Shown here piece by piece: positions 1-9,050 of a stretch of DNA of 64,000 bases. Source of the DNA: Mycolicibacter engbaekii (GTDB lineage Bacteria > Actinomycetota > Actinomycetes > Mycobacteriales > Mycobacteriaceae); assembly GCF_002101585.1 (NCBI RefSeq), contig NZ_LQOT01000010.1:1-64000 (forward strand). The letters are read 5' to 3'. The position numbers and the translations under genes are program-made. Position 1 is the first letter of the stretch, and each line of letters begins with the position of its first letter. The notes below the pieces were generated by a model that had not been told where the DNA came from, made no database searches, and saw only the letters and a program-made list of their open reading frames with translations.

Positions 1-63
1 CTTCCATACGGGCCGCCGGGGGGTCGAGACGGCCGCCCGGTCTTCCGGCGGGCCGTATGGAAG
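1..63. repeat. 19-bp inverted repeat (hairpin or element end)
   Basis: Bases 1-19 and 45-63 are inverted copies with a single mismatch; the outer part reads CTTCCATACGG against CCGTATGGAAG. The 25-base centre has a further short AGAC/GTCT pairing. It could be the terminator of a gene lying left of the window, or the terminal repeat of a small element. No T-run follows on the plus strand. The window edge prevents deciding. Confidence 0.6.
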
Positions 64-313
64 CAGCCTAGCACAAAGCCGAACGAACTAGTTTGTCTGG
101 ATAGGGGGCCGGGAACGCGCCCGGCCCCGCGAGCGAGCGCCCGGGCTGCCCGAGTGCCCCGCGCGAGCCGGTGGGCGGCCATTTCCCGCCTGGTCAGCGC
201 CGACCGCCGGTGCGCGACCGGTCCGTGAGAAAATCGCATCGTTTTCCCGGTTTGTGCGCGTGGACAGCTCTGCGCCGCGCGCAATCCATTCCGGTGATCG
301 AGAGGAACCTATT
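64..313 (+). promoter_or_regulatory. Leader region of the pfa locus with palindromic operator candidate
   Basis: This 250-base stretch holds no supported gene. At 83-96 lies a 14-bp near-perfect palindrome, ACGAACTAGTTTGT, of the size bound by TetR-family repressors. It may control the enoyl reductase gene to the right or a gene beyond the left edge. No convincing sigma-70 box pair was recognised. A purine-rich ribosome binding site (AGAGGAA, about 301-307) precedes the GTG at 314. Confidence 0.4.
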
Positions 314-1962
314 GTGACCGAGCGACCTGGCGCCGTACTGGAGCAGCGGAGCGGGCCGGGCGGCAGCCCCGCCCTGGGGTGGCGCCCCACCACCGCGCCG
401 GCCGCGTTTGCCCCCGACGACATCGCCGACATCATCGGCAACGTGCGCCACCCCGTTCACGTGGTGCGCGAAACGGCCACCGGGATGCTGGGTCTGGCCC
501 TGGGCGGTGCGGTGGTCGGCGCCGGGGAATCGGAATTGTCGCTGGTGGGAACGCTGCCTCCGATCTACCCCGAATGGCTGGGCGACCGCGAGTTCTGCGA
601 GGCCCATGGCGTGCGCTTCCCGTATGTGACCGGAGCCATGGCGAACGGTATTGCGACGCCGGCGCTGGTCATCGCGATGGCCGAAGCCGGAATGATGGGC
701 ATGTTCGGCGCGGGCGGGCTCTCCTACGAAGCGGTGCAACGCGGACTTGACGAGATTCAGGCCGCCCTGGCCGGCCGGGCCTCGCCTGGGGCGCCAACCT
801 GATCCACTCACCCAACGAGGTCTCGCTGGAGACGCGCGTCGCGGAACTGTTCATCGAGCGCCGGGTGCCCGTCATCGAGGCCTCGGCCTTCATGAAGTTG
901 ACCCCCGCGGTGGTGCACTGCGCACTGGCCGGCCTCGACACCGACCCGGCCGGCAACATCGTGCGGCGCAATCAGGTGATGGCCAAGGTCTCCCGCCCCG
1001 AGGTGGCGCGCATGTTCATGCAACCGGCGCCCGCGGCGCTGGTCTCCGCCCTGGTGGCGTCCGGAAAGCTGACCGAACGCGAAGCCGAGCTGGCCCAGTA
1101 TGTGCCGGTCGCCGAGGACATCACCGTCGAGTCCGACAGCGGCGGGCACACCGACAACCGGCCGCTGCCGGCGCTGTTCGCCGAGATCGCCATGCTTCGC
1201 GACGAGTTGGCCCAGCAGCACGCGCTGCATCGCCGGGTGCGGGTGGGAGCGGCCGGCGGCCTGGGCGCGCCGCAGGCGGTTGCCGGGGCCTTCGCGATGG
1301 GTGCGGCATATGTCCTGACCGGGTCGGTCAACCAGGCCTGCGTGGAGTCCGGCCTGTCCGCAGCCGGGCGCGCCATGCTGGCCAAGGCTGGCATCGCCGA
1401 CGTGATGATGGCCCCCGCGTCCGACATGTTCGAAATGGGCGTCAACCTGCAGGTGCTCAAACGGGGCACGATGTTCGCGCCGCGCGGCAAGAAGCTCTAC
1501 GAGTGGTATGCGGGCAATCCCGACCTGGCCAGCGTGGTCGCCAAGCACGGCCCTGAGCTGGAGAAGATCCTGGGCGCCACGGTCGCCGAGGTGTGGGAGG
1601 ACACCCAGCGGTACTGGCAGCAGCGTGACCCTGCGGTGTTGGAGCTGGCGTTACGGGATCCGAAGTATCAGATGGCGCTGGTCTTCCGCTGGTATCTGGG
1701 GCAGTCGAGCCGGTGGGCGATCAGCGGTCTGCCCGAGCGGGCTCTGGACTACCAGATCTGGTGCGGTCCGGCCATGGGCGCATTCAACAGCTGGGTGGCG
1801 GGCAGCTACCTGGAGCCGTGCGAGAACCGTCAGGCGGTGCAGGTCGCGCTCAACCTGCTCGAGGGGGCGGCCCAGGTGAGCCGTGCCAGCGCCGCGCGGG
1901 CCTGCGGGGTGCCCGTTCCGGCCAAGGCGTTCGCCTTCAGCCCACGCCCGCTGGCTGTGTGA
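314..1962 (+). pseudogene. PfaD/Pfa1-type FMN enoyl reductase, interrupted by a frameshift
   Basis: This is the trans-acting enoyl reductase of a PUFA-type synthase, a 2-nitropropane-dioxygenase-like TIM barrel using FMN. The GTG at 314 follows AGAGGAA, so it is preferred over the upstream ATG at 254. The reading frame from 314 runs to a stop at about 802 after MFGAGGLSYEAVQRGLDEIQ. The downstream frame continues the family with WGANLIHSPNE (from 787) and VIEASAFMKLTPAVV, through to the stop at 1962. Restoring one base near 775-786 joins both halves into about 549 residues, a normal PfaD length. Either the gene is broken in this strain, the assembly lost a base in GGCCTCGCCTGGGG, or frameshifting occurs. 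No other enoyl reductase is encoded in the cluster, so its state decides whether the pathway can make a reduced chain. Confidence 0.85.
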
Positions 1963-2121
1963 CGTGTGCACAGCCACTGACGCGACGGCGGGAGGCGGGG
2001 TTAACAGCGTTACGTTTGGGCAGATGACTGTAGCCTATGCGTCGGCCCAGGTCAGCACGCATCCTGTGTGAGACCTGCGACTCTCTGATAGGGTCCCGGC
2101 AACGCTTGCCCATCGGGGACG

Positions 2122-2157
2122 ATCAGTGAACTCCTACCTGTGACTCACGTCACTGAT
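2122..2157. promoter_or_regulatory. CRP/GlxR-like site within an inverted repeat upstream of pfa2
   Basis: Bases 2139-2154 read TGTGACTCACGTCACT. This matches the CRP-family consensus TGTGA-N6-TCACA at nine of ten positions. It is nested in an 8-bp inverted repeat, ATCAGTGA (2122-2129) and TCACTGAT (2150-2157). It lies 57-72 bases before the GTG of the next gene, suitable for an upstream activator or repressor site. Mycobacterial CRP (Rv3676 family) recognises this consensus. The actual promoter position is not established. Confidence 0.55.
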
Positions 2158-2210
2158 GGCAGAACTTAGGCATTCGATGCTTTGCGTCAAGGCCGTTGTT
2201 AAGGAGATCT

Positions 2211-5200
2211 GTGGAAGCCAAACACCCACCTGTCGCAGTTGTCGGCGTCAGCGCGCTGTTTCCCGGGTCTCCCGAGGCCGAGCGGTTCTGGCGCAACATC
2301 GTCGAGGGTGCCGACCTGTTCTCCGACGTCCCGGAGTCGCACTGGCGAGCCGAGGACTACTTCGACGCCGACCCGCGCACGCCCGACAAGGTATACGCCA
2401 CCCGCGGCGGGTTCTTGCCGGCCATTGACTTCGCGCCGATGGACTTCGGCATCCCGCCCAACGTGGTGCCCGCGACCGACACCGCCCAGCTGCTGGCCCT
2501 GAGGGTCGCGCAGCAGGTCCTGGAGGACTACGCCGGCGGCGACATCTCCAGCATCAACCGGGACCGCGTCAGCGTGGTCCTGGGCTCCTCGGGCGGCACC
2601 GAGATGTCCGGCTACATGAGCGGCCGCCTGCACCGCCCGATCTGGGAACGAGGACTGCGCGCCGCCGGGCTCTCCGACGACGAGCTGGCCGCCTTCAGCG
2701 AGAGCGTGGCCGCCGGTTACACCCCCTGGCAGGAGAACACCTTCCCGGGCCTGCTCGGCAACGTCATCGCCGGCCGCATCGCCAACCGCTTCGACCTGGG
2801 CGGCACGAACTGCGTCGTCGACGCCGCGTGCGCCAGCTCCCTGGCGGCGATCGAGATCGCCCTCCACGAGCTGTACCTGCGTGAGGCCGACATGGTGATC
2901 GCCGGGGGCGTCGACGCCTTCAACGACATCTTCATGTTCATGTGCTTTGCCAAGGTCACCGCGCTGTCCCGCACCGGTGACTGCCGCCCGTTCTCCGACC
3001 AGTCGGACGGGACCATGCTGGGCGAGGGTCTGTCGATGCTGGCCCTCAAGCGCCTGGACGACGCGGAACGCGACGGCGACCGCATCTACGCCGTGATCCG
3101 CGGCATCGGCACCTCCTCGGACGGTCGGGCCAAGAGCATCTACGCCCCGAGTCCCGACGGGCAGGCCAAGGCCCTGCGCCGTGCCTACCAGGCCGCCGGG
3201 TACGGACCGGAGACGGTCGGACTGGTCGAAGCCCACGGCACCGGAACCAAGGCCGGCGACGTCGCCGAGTTCTCCGCGCTGCGCCAGGTGTTCGACGAGT
3301 CCGGCCGCGCCGACCGTCAGTGGTGCGCCGTCGGCTCGGTCAAGTCGCAGGTCGGTCACACCAAGGGCGCAGCGGGCGCCTGCGGCCTGTTCAAGACCGT
3401 GATGGCGCTGCACCACAAGGTGCTGCCCCCGACCATCAAGGTCGACCGGCCCAACCCCGGGCTGGAGATCGAATCGTCGCCGTTCTACCTGTCGACGCAG
3501 AGCAAGCCCTGGATCGCCGACCAGAACGTGCCGCGGCGGGCATCGGTCAGCGCGTTCGGCTTCGGCGGCACCAACTTCCACATCACCCTCGAGGAGTACA
3601 CCGGCGCCGGCAAGCACGCACCGCGCTTCCGGTCCTGGGACTCCGAACTGGTCATCCTCGGGGCGGACTCCGCGGCGGCGCTGTCGGCTCAGGCCGCGGA
3701 GCTGGCCGCATCCCTGGTCGACTCACCGGACATGCTGGGCTACCTGGCGCAGAGCACCCAGGCGGCATACGACGCCACGCGCCCGCACCGCCTCGCCGTC
3801 GTCGCCGACAGCGTGGAGAACCTGCGGACCATGCTGGGCGAAGCCGCGGGCAAGCTGCAGGAACCGGGTGCCCAAGCGTTCAGCTCGCCGAAGGGCTACT
3901 ACTACTCCTGCCAGCAGGCCGGCCCGGTCGCGTTGCTGTTTCCCGGCCAGGGCAGCCAGTACGTCGGCATGGGTGCGGACATCCCGCAGCTCTTCGAGCC
4001 GGCGCTGGCACCGTGGGAGCTCGCGCGCGCCGGCCTGCTCAACGCCGACCGCGACCTCCACGATGTGGTCTGGCCCAAGACGGCGTTCTCCGACGACGAG
4101 CGGACCGCGCAAGCCGCCGAGCTGACCAAGACCGAATGGGCGCAGCCGGGCATCGGCGCGCACAGCCTGAGTCTGCTGTCGATCGTCCGCTCGCTGGGCA
4201 TCGCGCCGGTCGCGGTCGGCGGGCACAGCTTCGGCGAGGTCAGCGCCCTGTGCGCGGCGGGCGTGATCAGTGACGACGTCGCACTGTTGATCGCGCGCGC
4301 TCGGGGTGCGCTGATGGCCCAGGCCGCCGCCAGCAGTGATGGCGCCATGTGCGCGGTGACCGCCCCCGCCGACCAGGTCAGCCGGCTGCTCGGCGAGTGG
4401 GGGCTGCCGGTGGTCATCGCCAACCACAACGCGCCCAACCAGGTGGTGCTCTCCGGCGACAGCGCGGCGATCGCCGATGCCGCGCAGCGTTTCAGCGCCG
4501 CGGGCATCAACGCGCGGCTGCTGGATGTGGCCACCGCCTTCCATTCCGAGATCGTCAGCTCGGCGGCCACCCCGTTCGCCGCGTACCTCGCGGGCATTCC
4601 GTTCGGGGTGCCGCAGGTGCCCGTCTACGCCAACGCGACGGCCGCGCCGTACGGCGGCAGCGCCGAGCAGATGCAGGCCACGCTGGCCAACCAGATCGCG
4701 CAGCCGGTGCGGTTCGTCGAGCAGATCCAGGCCATGTGGTCTGCCGGCGCCCGCACCTTCGTCGAGGTCGGCCCCGGCCAGGTGCTCACCAACCTCGTCG
4801 GCAAATGCCTGTCCGGCCAGGAACACGTCGCGGTCTCCCTGGACGCCAAGGGCCGCAACGGGATCCGCTCACTGTGGATGGGCCTGGCTCAGCTCGTGGC
4901 CGCCGGTGTCCCGATGAACTTCGGAGCCCTGTGGTCGGACTATCGACTCGGCGACGACCCACGGACCCGGCCGGTGCCGAAGCTGACCCTGAAGCTCAAC
5001 GGCACCAACTTCGGCCGACCCGAGATCAACGACGAGCCGGTGCGCCGGGCCGTCGACAAACCCACCCCCCGTAGTGACCACAACGGCCACGCGACCGTAT
5101 CGGAGCCCACCATGACACCAGCTGACCCGACCGTTCCCGCGGCGAACGGGTTGCCGGCACATGTCCCGACGCACGTTCCGGTGCCGGTTCAGGCAGCGCA

Positions 5201-8200
5201 GGTCCCCATGGTCACGTCACCGCTGATGTCCGGCCCCGGCGCCGAGATGGTGACGCACATGGTCGGAGCGCTGGGCAGCATGCAGCAGACCATTGCCCAC
5301 CTGCAGGGCCTGCTGCAGACGCTGGTCTCCAGTACCGGAATCGCACCGGTCACCCAGCTGGCCTATCCCGCCGCGCCCGCGGTGGTGCCGCCCCAGCCGG
5401 TGCCCGCCGTCGCGGCGGCCCCTGCTCCGCCGGCGGCCCCGGCCCACGCGGCGCCCACCGTGCCGGCGCCGCCTCCAGCGCCGGCCGCCCCAGTCGCGAA
5501 CGGCGCTTCGGTGATGCCGGCGGCGCCCACGGTCCACAACGGCACCGCGACGGCACCCGCAGTTCCGGCGCCCCCGGTGCCTGCGCCGGCGCCGATGCCC
5601 GCGCCGCCCACAGCGCCGGCGTTCCGCAACGGCACCCCGCCGGTGCCGGCTCCCCCCGTTGCGCCGGCCCCGGTGGCGCCGCCGGCCCCGGTTGCACCGG
5701 TAGCGGTCGCGCCGGTGGCTGCGGCTGCCGGCGTGGATCTGGTCGGGGACATGTTGGCGGTGGTTGCCGACAAGACCGGCTATCCGGTGGAGATGCTGGA
5801 TCTGTCGATGGCGCTGGAAGCCGATCTGGGGATCGACTCGATCAAGCGGGTGGAGATCTTGTCGGCGGTGCAGGAGCGGGTGCCGTCGTTGCCGGAGGTC
5901 GACACCGCGACCATGGCGTCGTTGGTGACGTTGCGCGAGATCGTCGACTACCTGCAGTCGCTGATGGGTCCGGTGGCCGCGCCGGTGGCCCCCGCCGCAC
6001 CTGCCGCACCGGTTGCGCCGGCGCCTGCTGCGCCGGTTGCCGTTGCGCCCGCACCTGCCGCGCCGGTGGCTGCGGCTGCGGGCGTGGATCTGGTCGGGGA
6101 CATGTTGGCGGTGGTTGCCGACAAGACCGGCTATCCGGTGGAGATGTTGGATCTGTCGATGGCGCTGGAAGCCGATCTGGGGATCGACTCGATCAAGCGG
6201 GTGGAGATCTTGTCGGCGGTGCAGGAGCGGGTGCCGTCGTTGCCGGAGGTCGACACCGCGACCATGGCGTCGTTGGTGACGTTGCGCGAGATCGTCGACT
6301 ACCTGCAGTCGCTGATGGGTCCGGTGGCCCCGCCGGTGGCCGCCGCCGCACCTGCCGCCCCGGTTGCGCCGGCGCCTGCTGCGCCGGTTGCCGTTGCTCC
6401 GGCTCCCGTTGCGCCAGTGGCTGCGGCTGCGGGCGTGGATCTGGTCGGGGACATGTTGGCGGTGGTTGCCGACAAGACCGGCTATCCGGTGGAGATGTTG
6501 GAACTGTCGATGGCGCTGGAAGCCGATCTGGGGATCGACTCGATCAAGCGGGTGGAGATCTTGTCGGCGGTGCAGGAGCGGGTGCCGTCGTTGCCGGAGG
6601 TCGACACCGCGACCATGGCGTCGTTGGTGACGTTGCGCGAGATCGTCGACTACCTACAGTCCCTGATGAATGCACCACCACCGGATCTGGTGGCGCACAA
6701 CGGGTTGTCGGCAGGTGATCGCGCCCCTTTTGAGTTAGCCGGAGCGGGGGTGGCGCGCTACGCGGTACGCGCCACCGCCGCTCCGGTGAGCGGGATGGGG
6801 ATGCCCGGCCTGTACGCCGCCAGAACCGTCGAGATCGTGACCGCACAGGCAGCCGAGGACGCGCTGACGCAGACCGCCCAGGCCCTGGCCGCAATTCTGG
6901 TCAGCCACGGGATCCGCGCGACCACCGTGCCCCAACCCAGTGCCGACGCCGAGGCGGTCATCCACCTCGGCGGCCTGCGGCAAGCACCCACCCGTGCAGA
7001 GGCCCTGGCCGTCAACCGGGTGCTGTTCGCCGACGCCCACCACATCGCAGCGCAGTTCTCCGAGCGCGGCGGCGTCTTCGTCACCGTCCAGGACACCGGC
7101 GGCACGTTCGGGCTGCTCACCGACCCCGGCCAGCGGGCCTGGTCGGGCGGGATCGGCGCGCTGGCCAAGACCGCCGCCCAGGAGTGGACCAGCGCGCAGG
7201 TCAAGGCCATCGATATCGCCGTGGGGCAGCAGCCCCCGGCCGCGGTCGCCGAGCAACTGGCCGTCGAAGTCCTCGCCGGTGGCGCCGAGCTCGAAGTGGG
7301 CCTGGGCAGCGCCCACGGACGGGTCACCGTCGTCGCCGGCCCCAAGCAGGTGGCCACCCGCACGCCCCGCATCGGCCAGCACGACGTGATCCTCGTTTCC
7401 GGTGGCGCCCGCGGCGTGACCGCCGGATCGGTGATCGCCCTGGCACAGCAGACCCAGGCGGCTTTCGTGCTGATCGGGCGCACCGAACTGCGCGATGAGC
7501 CAGCGGAGGCCCACGGACTGACCACCGACGCCGAACTCAAGCGGGCCCTGTTGGCCAGCGCGGCGGCCCAAGGCCTCAAGGTCACCCCGAAGGACCTGGA
7601 GCAGCAGACCCAGCGCATCCTGGCCGACCGCGAGGTGCGGGCCACGCTGGCGGCGCTGACTGCCGCGGGGTCCCGGGTCCGCTACGCCGCCGCCGATGTC
7701 CGCGACGCCACGCAGCTGGGCGCGTTGCTCGACAGTGTGCGACGCGAATTCGGCCCCATCACCGGCCTGGTCCACGGGGCCGGCGTGCTCGCTGACGCGC
7801 CGCTGCACAAGAAGACCCTCGACGGGTTCGACCGGGTCTTCGAGACCAAGGTCGGCGGCGCGTGTGCGCTGCTGGATGCGACGGCCAACGATGCGCTCAA
7901 GGTGATCGTGCTGTTCTCGTCGGTGGCCGCGCGCAGCGGAAACGTCGGACAGAGCGACTACGCCATGGCCAACGAGATCCTCAACAAGGTGGCCCTGGCC
8001 GAACAGGCGCGCCGCGGACCGTCCTGCCTGGTGCGGGCCTTGGGCTGGGGTCCCTGGGATTCCGGCATGGTGACCCCCGGACTCAAGGCGATGTTCGAGT
8101 CCCGCGGAATCTCGTTGATCCCGCTCGCCGACGGTGCACAGGCGTTCGTCGCCGAGGTCCTCGACGGCGAGACGGCAAGTCCCGAGGTCACGCTCGGTGA

Positions 8201-9029
8201 CGGCGTGCTCGCCGGACTGCCCACCCATCCGCTCCCACCCGAGGGCCGTGTGGCCAGGGTGCTGGCCCATGTGAGTGCGCAGCCATACCTGCTCGACCAC
8301 CGGGTTCAGGGCAATGTCGTCCTGCCCGTCGTGCAGGCCCTCGAATGGTTCATGCGGATGGCCGAGGCGTGCCGGCCCGGGCACTACGTGGATCGGGTTC
8401 TCGATCTCAAGGTGTTGCGCGGCGTGACACTGCACGAGTTCGAGAAGCACGGCAACGTCCTGACAGTGCGTTGCGTGCCGCACGAGGATCGCCCCGAGTT
8501 GTTGACCATGACGCTGGCCGATGCCGACGGAACCACCGCGTACTACTCGGCGAAACTCGAGATGCGTTCGGGCGCAGCGGCGGTCCCGACTATCGCGGCG
8601 TCGGCGCCCGGGCAGCGCAGGCTGGACCGCAACGCGTGCTACACCGGCGGGGCACTGTTCCACGGTCCGGCGTTCCAGGTCCTCGACGGCATGGACAGCG
8701 CGGAGTCCACCGCGACGGCGGACCTGTCCGGGCTGCTGTCGGTGGGCTGGGCCGGGAAGGGCTGGGCTACCGACCCGGCCGCCCTCGACGGATGCCTGCA
8801 GGCCGCCCTGGTCTGGAGCTACGAGCTGCTGGGCCGCAACGTCCTGCCGCTGCGGGTGGGCGAGATCGTGCGATACCAGTCCGGTGCGCTGGGCTCGGGA
8901 CTGCGCTGCGTGTTGTCCAACGGCGACGCCAAGACCAGCCGCGCGATCTGCGACCTCGACCTTCTCGATGCCGACAACCAATTGGTCTGCAGCCTGCGAC
9001 GACTCGAGCTGTATCCGTACGGCGCCTGA
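2211..9029 (+). CDS. PUFA-type synthase subunit Pfa2/PfaA: KS-AT-ACP(x3)-KR-DH
   Basis: This is an iterative fatty acid/polyketide synthase subunit of 2272 residues. The GTG at 2211 follows a perfect AAGGAGAT and replaces a TTG five codons upstream. Domain order: ketosynthase, about 1-455 (C207 in DAACASS, H342 in HGTGT, H383 in VGHTKGA); malonyl-type acyltransferase, about 575-880 (S673 in GHSFG); a long Pro/Ala linker; three acyl carrier domains with phosphopantetheine serines S1210, S1327 and S1444 in GIDSIKR; ketoreductase (GGARGVTA near 1731, serines 1903-1904, Y1917 in YAMAN); and a C-terminal PKS-type hotdog dehydratase (H2030 in LLDHRVQG, D2193 in LDGCLQ). Tandem ACPs of the DSIKR type are the hallmark of PUFA synthases. 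Marine PfaA proteins usually carry five or six; here there are three. The ACPs need a phosphopantetheinyl transferase, which is not encoded nearby. The partners are the enoyl reductase upstream and the KS-CLF-DH protein 21 bases downstream. Confidence 0.93.
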   Translation: MEAKHPPVAVVGVSALFPGSPEAERFWRNIVEGADLFSDVPESHWRAEDYFDADPRTPDKVYATRGGFLPAIDFAPMDFGIPPNVVPATDTAQLLALRVAQQVLEDYAGGDISSINRDRVSVVLGSSGGTEMSGYMSGRLHRPIWERGLRAAGLSDDELAAFSESVAAGYTPWQENTFPGLLGNVIAGRIANRFDLGGTNCVVDAACASSLAAIEIALHELYLREADMVIAGGVDAFNDIFMFMCFAKVTALSRTGDCRPFSDQSDGTMLGEGLSMLALKRLDDAERDGDRIYAVIRGIGTSSDGRAKSIYAPSPDGQAKALRRAYQAAGYGPETVGLVEAHGTGTKAGDVAEFSALRQVFDESGRADRQWCAVGSVKSQVGHTKGAAGACGLFKTVMALHHKVLPPTIKVDRPNPGLEIESSPFYLSTQSKPWIADQNVPRRASVSAFGFGGTNFHITLEEYTGAGKHAPRFRSWDSELVILGADSAAALSAQAAELAASLVDSPDMLGYLAQSTQAAYDATRPHRLAVVADSVENLRTMLGEAAGKLQEPGAQAFSSPKGYYYSCQQAGPVALLFPGQGSQYVGMGADIPQLFEPALAPWELARAGLLNADRDLHDVVWPKTAFSDDERTAQAAELTKTEWAQPGIGAHSLSLLSIVRSLGIAPVAVGGHSFGEVSALCAAGVISDDVALLIARARGALMAQAAASSDGAMCAVTAPADQVSRLLGEWGLPVVIANHNAPNQVVLSGDSAAIADAAQRFSAAGINARLLDVATAFHSEIVSSAATPFAAYLAGIPFGVPQVPVYANATAAPYGGSAEQMQATLANQIAQPVRFVEQIQAMWSAGARTFVEVGPGQVLTNLVGKCLSGQEHVAVSLDAKGRNGIRSLWMGLAQLVAAGVPMNFGALWSDYRLGDDPRTRPVPKLTLKLNGTNFGRPEINDEPVRRAVDKPTPRSDHNGHATVSEPTMTPADPTVPAANGLPAHVPTHVPVPVQAAQVPMVTSPLMSGPGAEMVTHMVGALGSMQQTIAHLQGLLQTLVSSTGIAPVTQLAYPAAPAVVPPQPVPAVAAAPAPPAAPAHAAPTVPAPPPAPAAPVANGASVMPAAPTVHNGTATAPAVPAPPVPAPAPMPAPPTAPAFRNGTPPVPAPPVAPAPVAPPAPVAPVAVAPVAAAAGVDLVGDMLAVVADKTGYPVEMLDLSMALEADLGIDSIKRVEILSAVQERVPSLPEVDTATMASLVTLREIVDYLQSLMGPVAAPVAPAAPAAPVAPAPAAPVAVAPAPAAPVAAAAGVDLVGDMLAVVADKTGYPVEMLDLSMALEADLGIDSIKRVEILSAVQERVPSLPEVDTATMASLVTLREIVDYLQSLMGPVAPPVAAAAPAAPVAPAPAAPVAVAPAPVAPVAAAAGVDLVGDMLAVVADKTGYPVEMLELSMALEADLGIDSIKRVEILSAVQERVPSLPEVDTATMASLVTLREIVDYLQSLMNAPPPDLVAHNGLSAGDRAPFELAGAGVARYAVRATAAPVSGMGMPGLYAARTVEIVTAQAAEDALTQTAQALAAILVSHGIRATTVPQPSADAEAVIHLGGLRQAPTRAEALAVNRVLFADAHHIAAQFSERGGVFVTVQDTGGTFGLLTDPGQRAWSGGIGALAKTAAQEWTSAQVKAIDIAVGQQPPAAVAEQLAVEVLAGGAELEVGLGSAHGRVTVVAGPKQVATRTPRIGQHDVILVSGGARGVTAGSVIALAQQTQAAFVLIGRTELRDEPAEAHGLTTDAELKRALLASAAAQGLKVTPKDLEQQTQRILADREVRATLAALTAAGSRVRYAAADVRDATQLGALLDSVRREFGPITGLVHGAGVLADAPLHKKTLDGFDRVFETKVGGACALLDATANDALKVIVLFSSVAARSGNVGQSDYAMANEILNKVALAEQARRGPSCLVRALGWGPWDSGMVTPGLKAMFESRGISLIPLADGAQAFVAEVLDGETASPEVTLGDGVLAGLPTHPLPPEGRVARVLAHVSAQPYLLDHRVQGNVVLPVVQALEWFMRMAEACRPGHYVDRVLDLKVLRGVTLHEFEKHGNVLTVRCVPHEDRPELLTMTLADADGTTAYYSAKLEMRSGAAAVPTIAASAPGQRRLDRNACYTGGALFHGPAFQVLDGMDSAESTATADLSGLLSVGWAGKGWATDPAALDGCLQAALVWSYELLGRNVLPLRVGEIVRYQSGALGSGLRCVLSNGDAKTSRAICDLDLLDADNQLVCSLRRLELYPYGA
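5731..6668 (+). repeat. Tandem 351-bp repeats encoding three ACP domains
   Basis: Three units start at 5731, 6082 and 6433, exactly 351 bases (117 residues) apart. Each holds one acyl carrier domain plus a Pro/Ala spacer. The roughly 240-bp ACP cores differ by only a few bases, for example ctg/ttg in the EMLDL codon and GAT/GAA in the third copy, while the spacers vary more. This implies recent duplication or gene conversion. It is also a place where short-read assembly could change the copy number. Confidence 0.92.
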
Positions 9030-9050
9030 TTCGACAACGGTTGATTCGAC

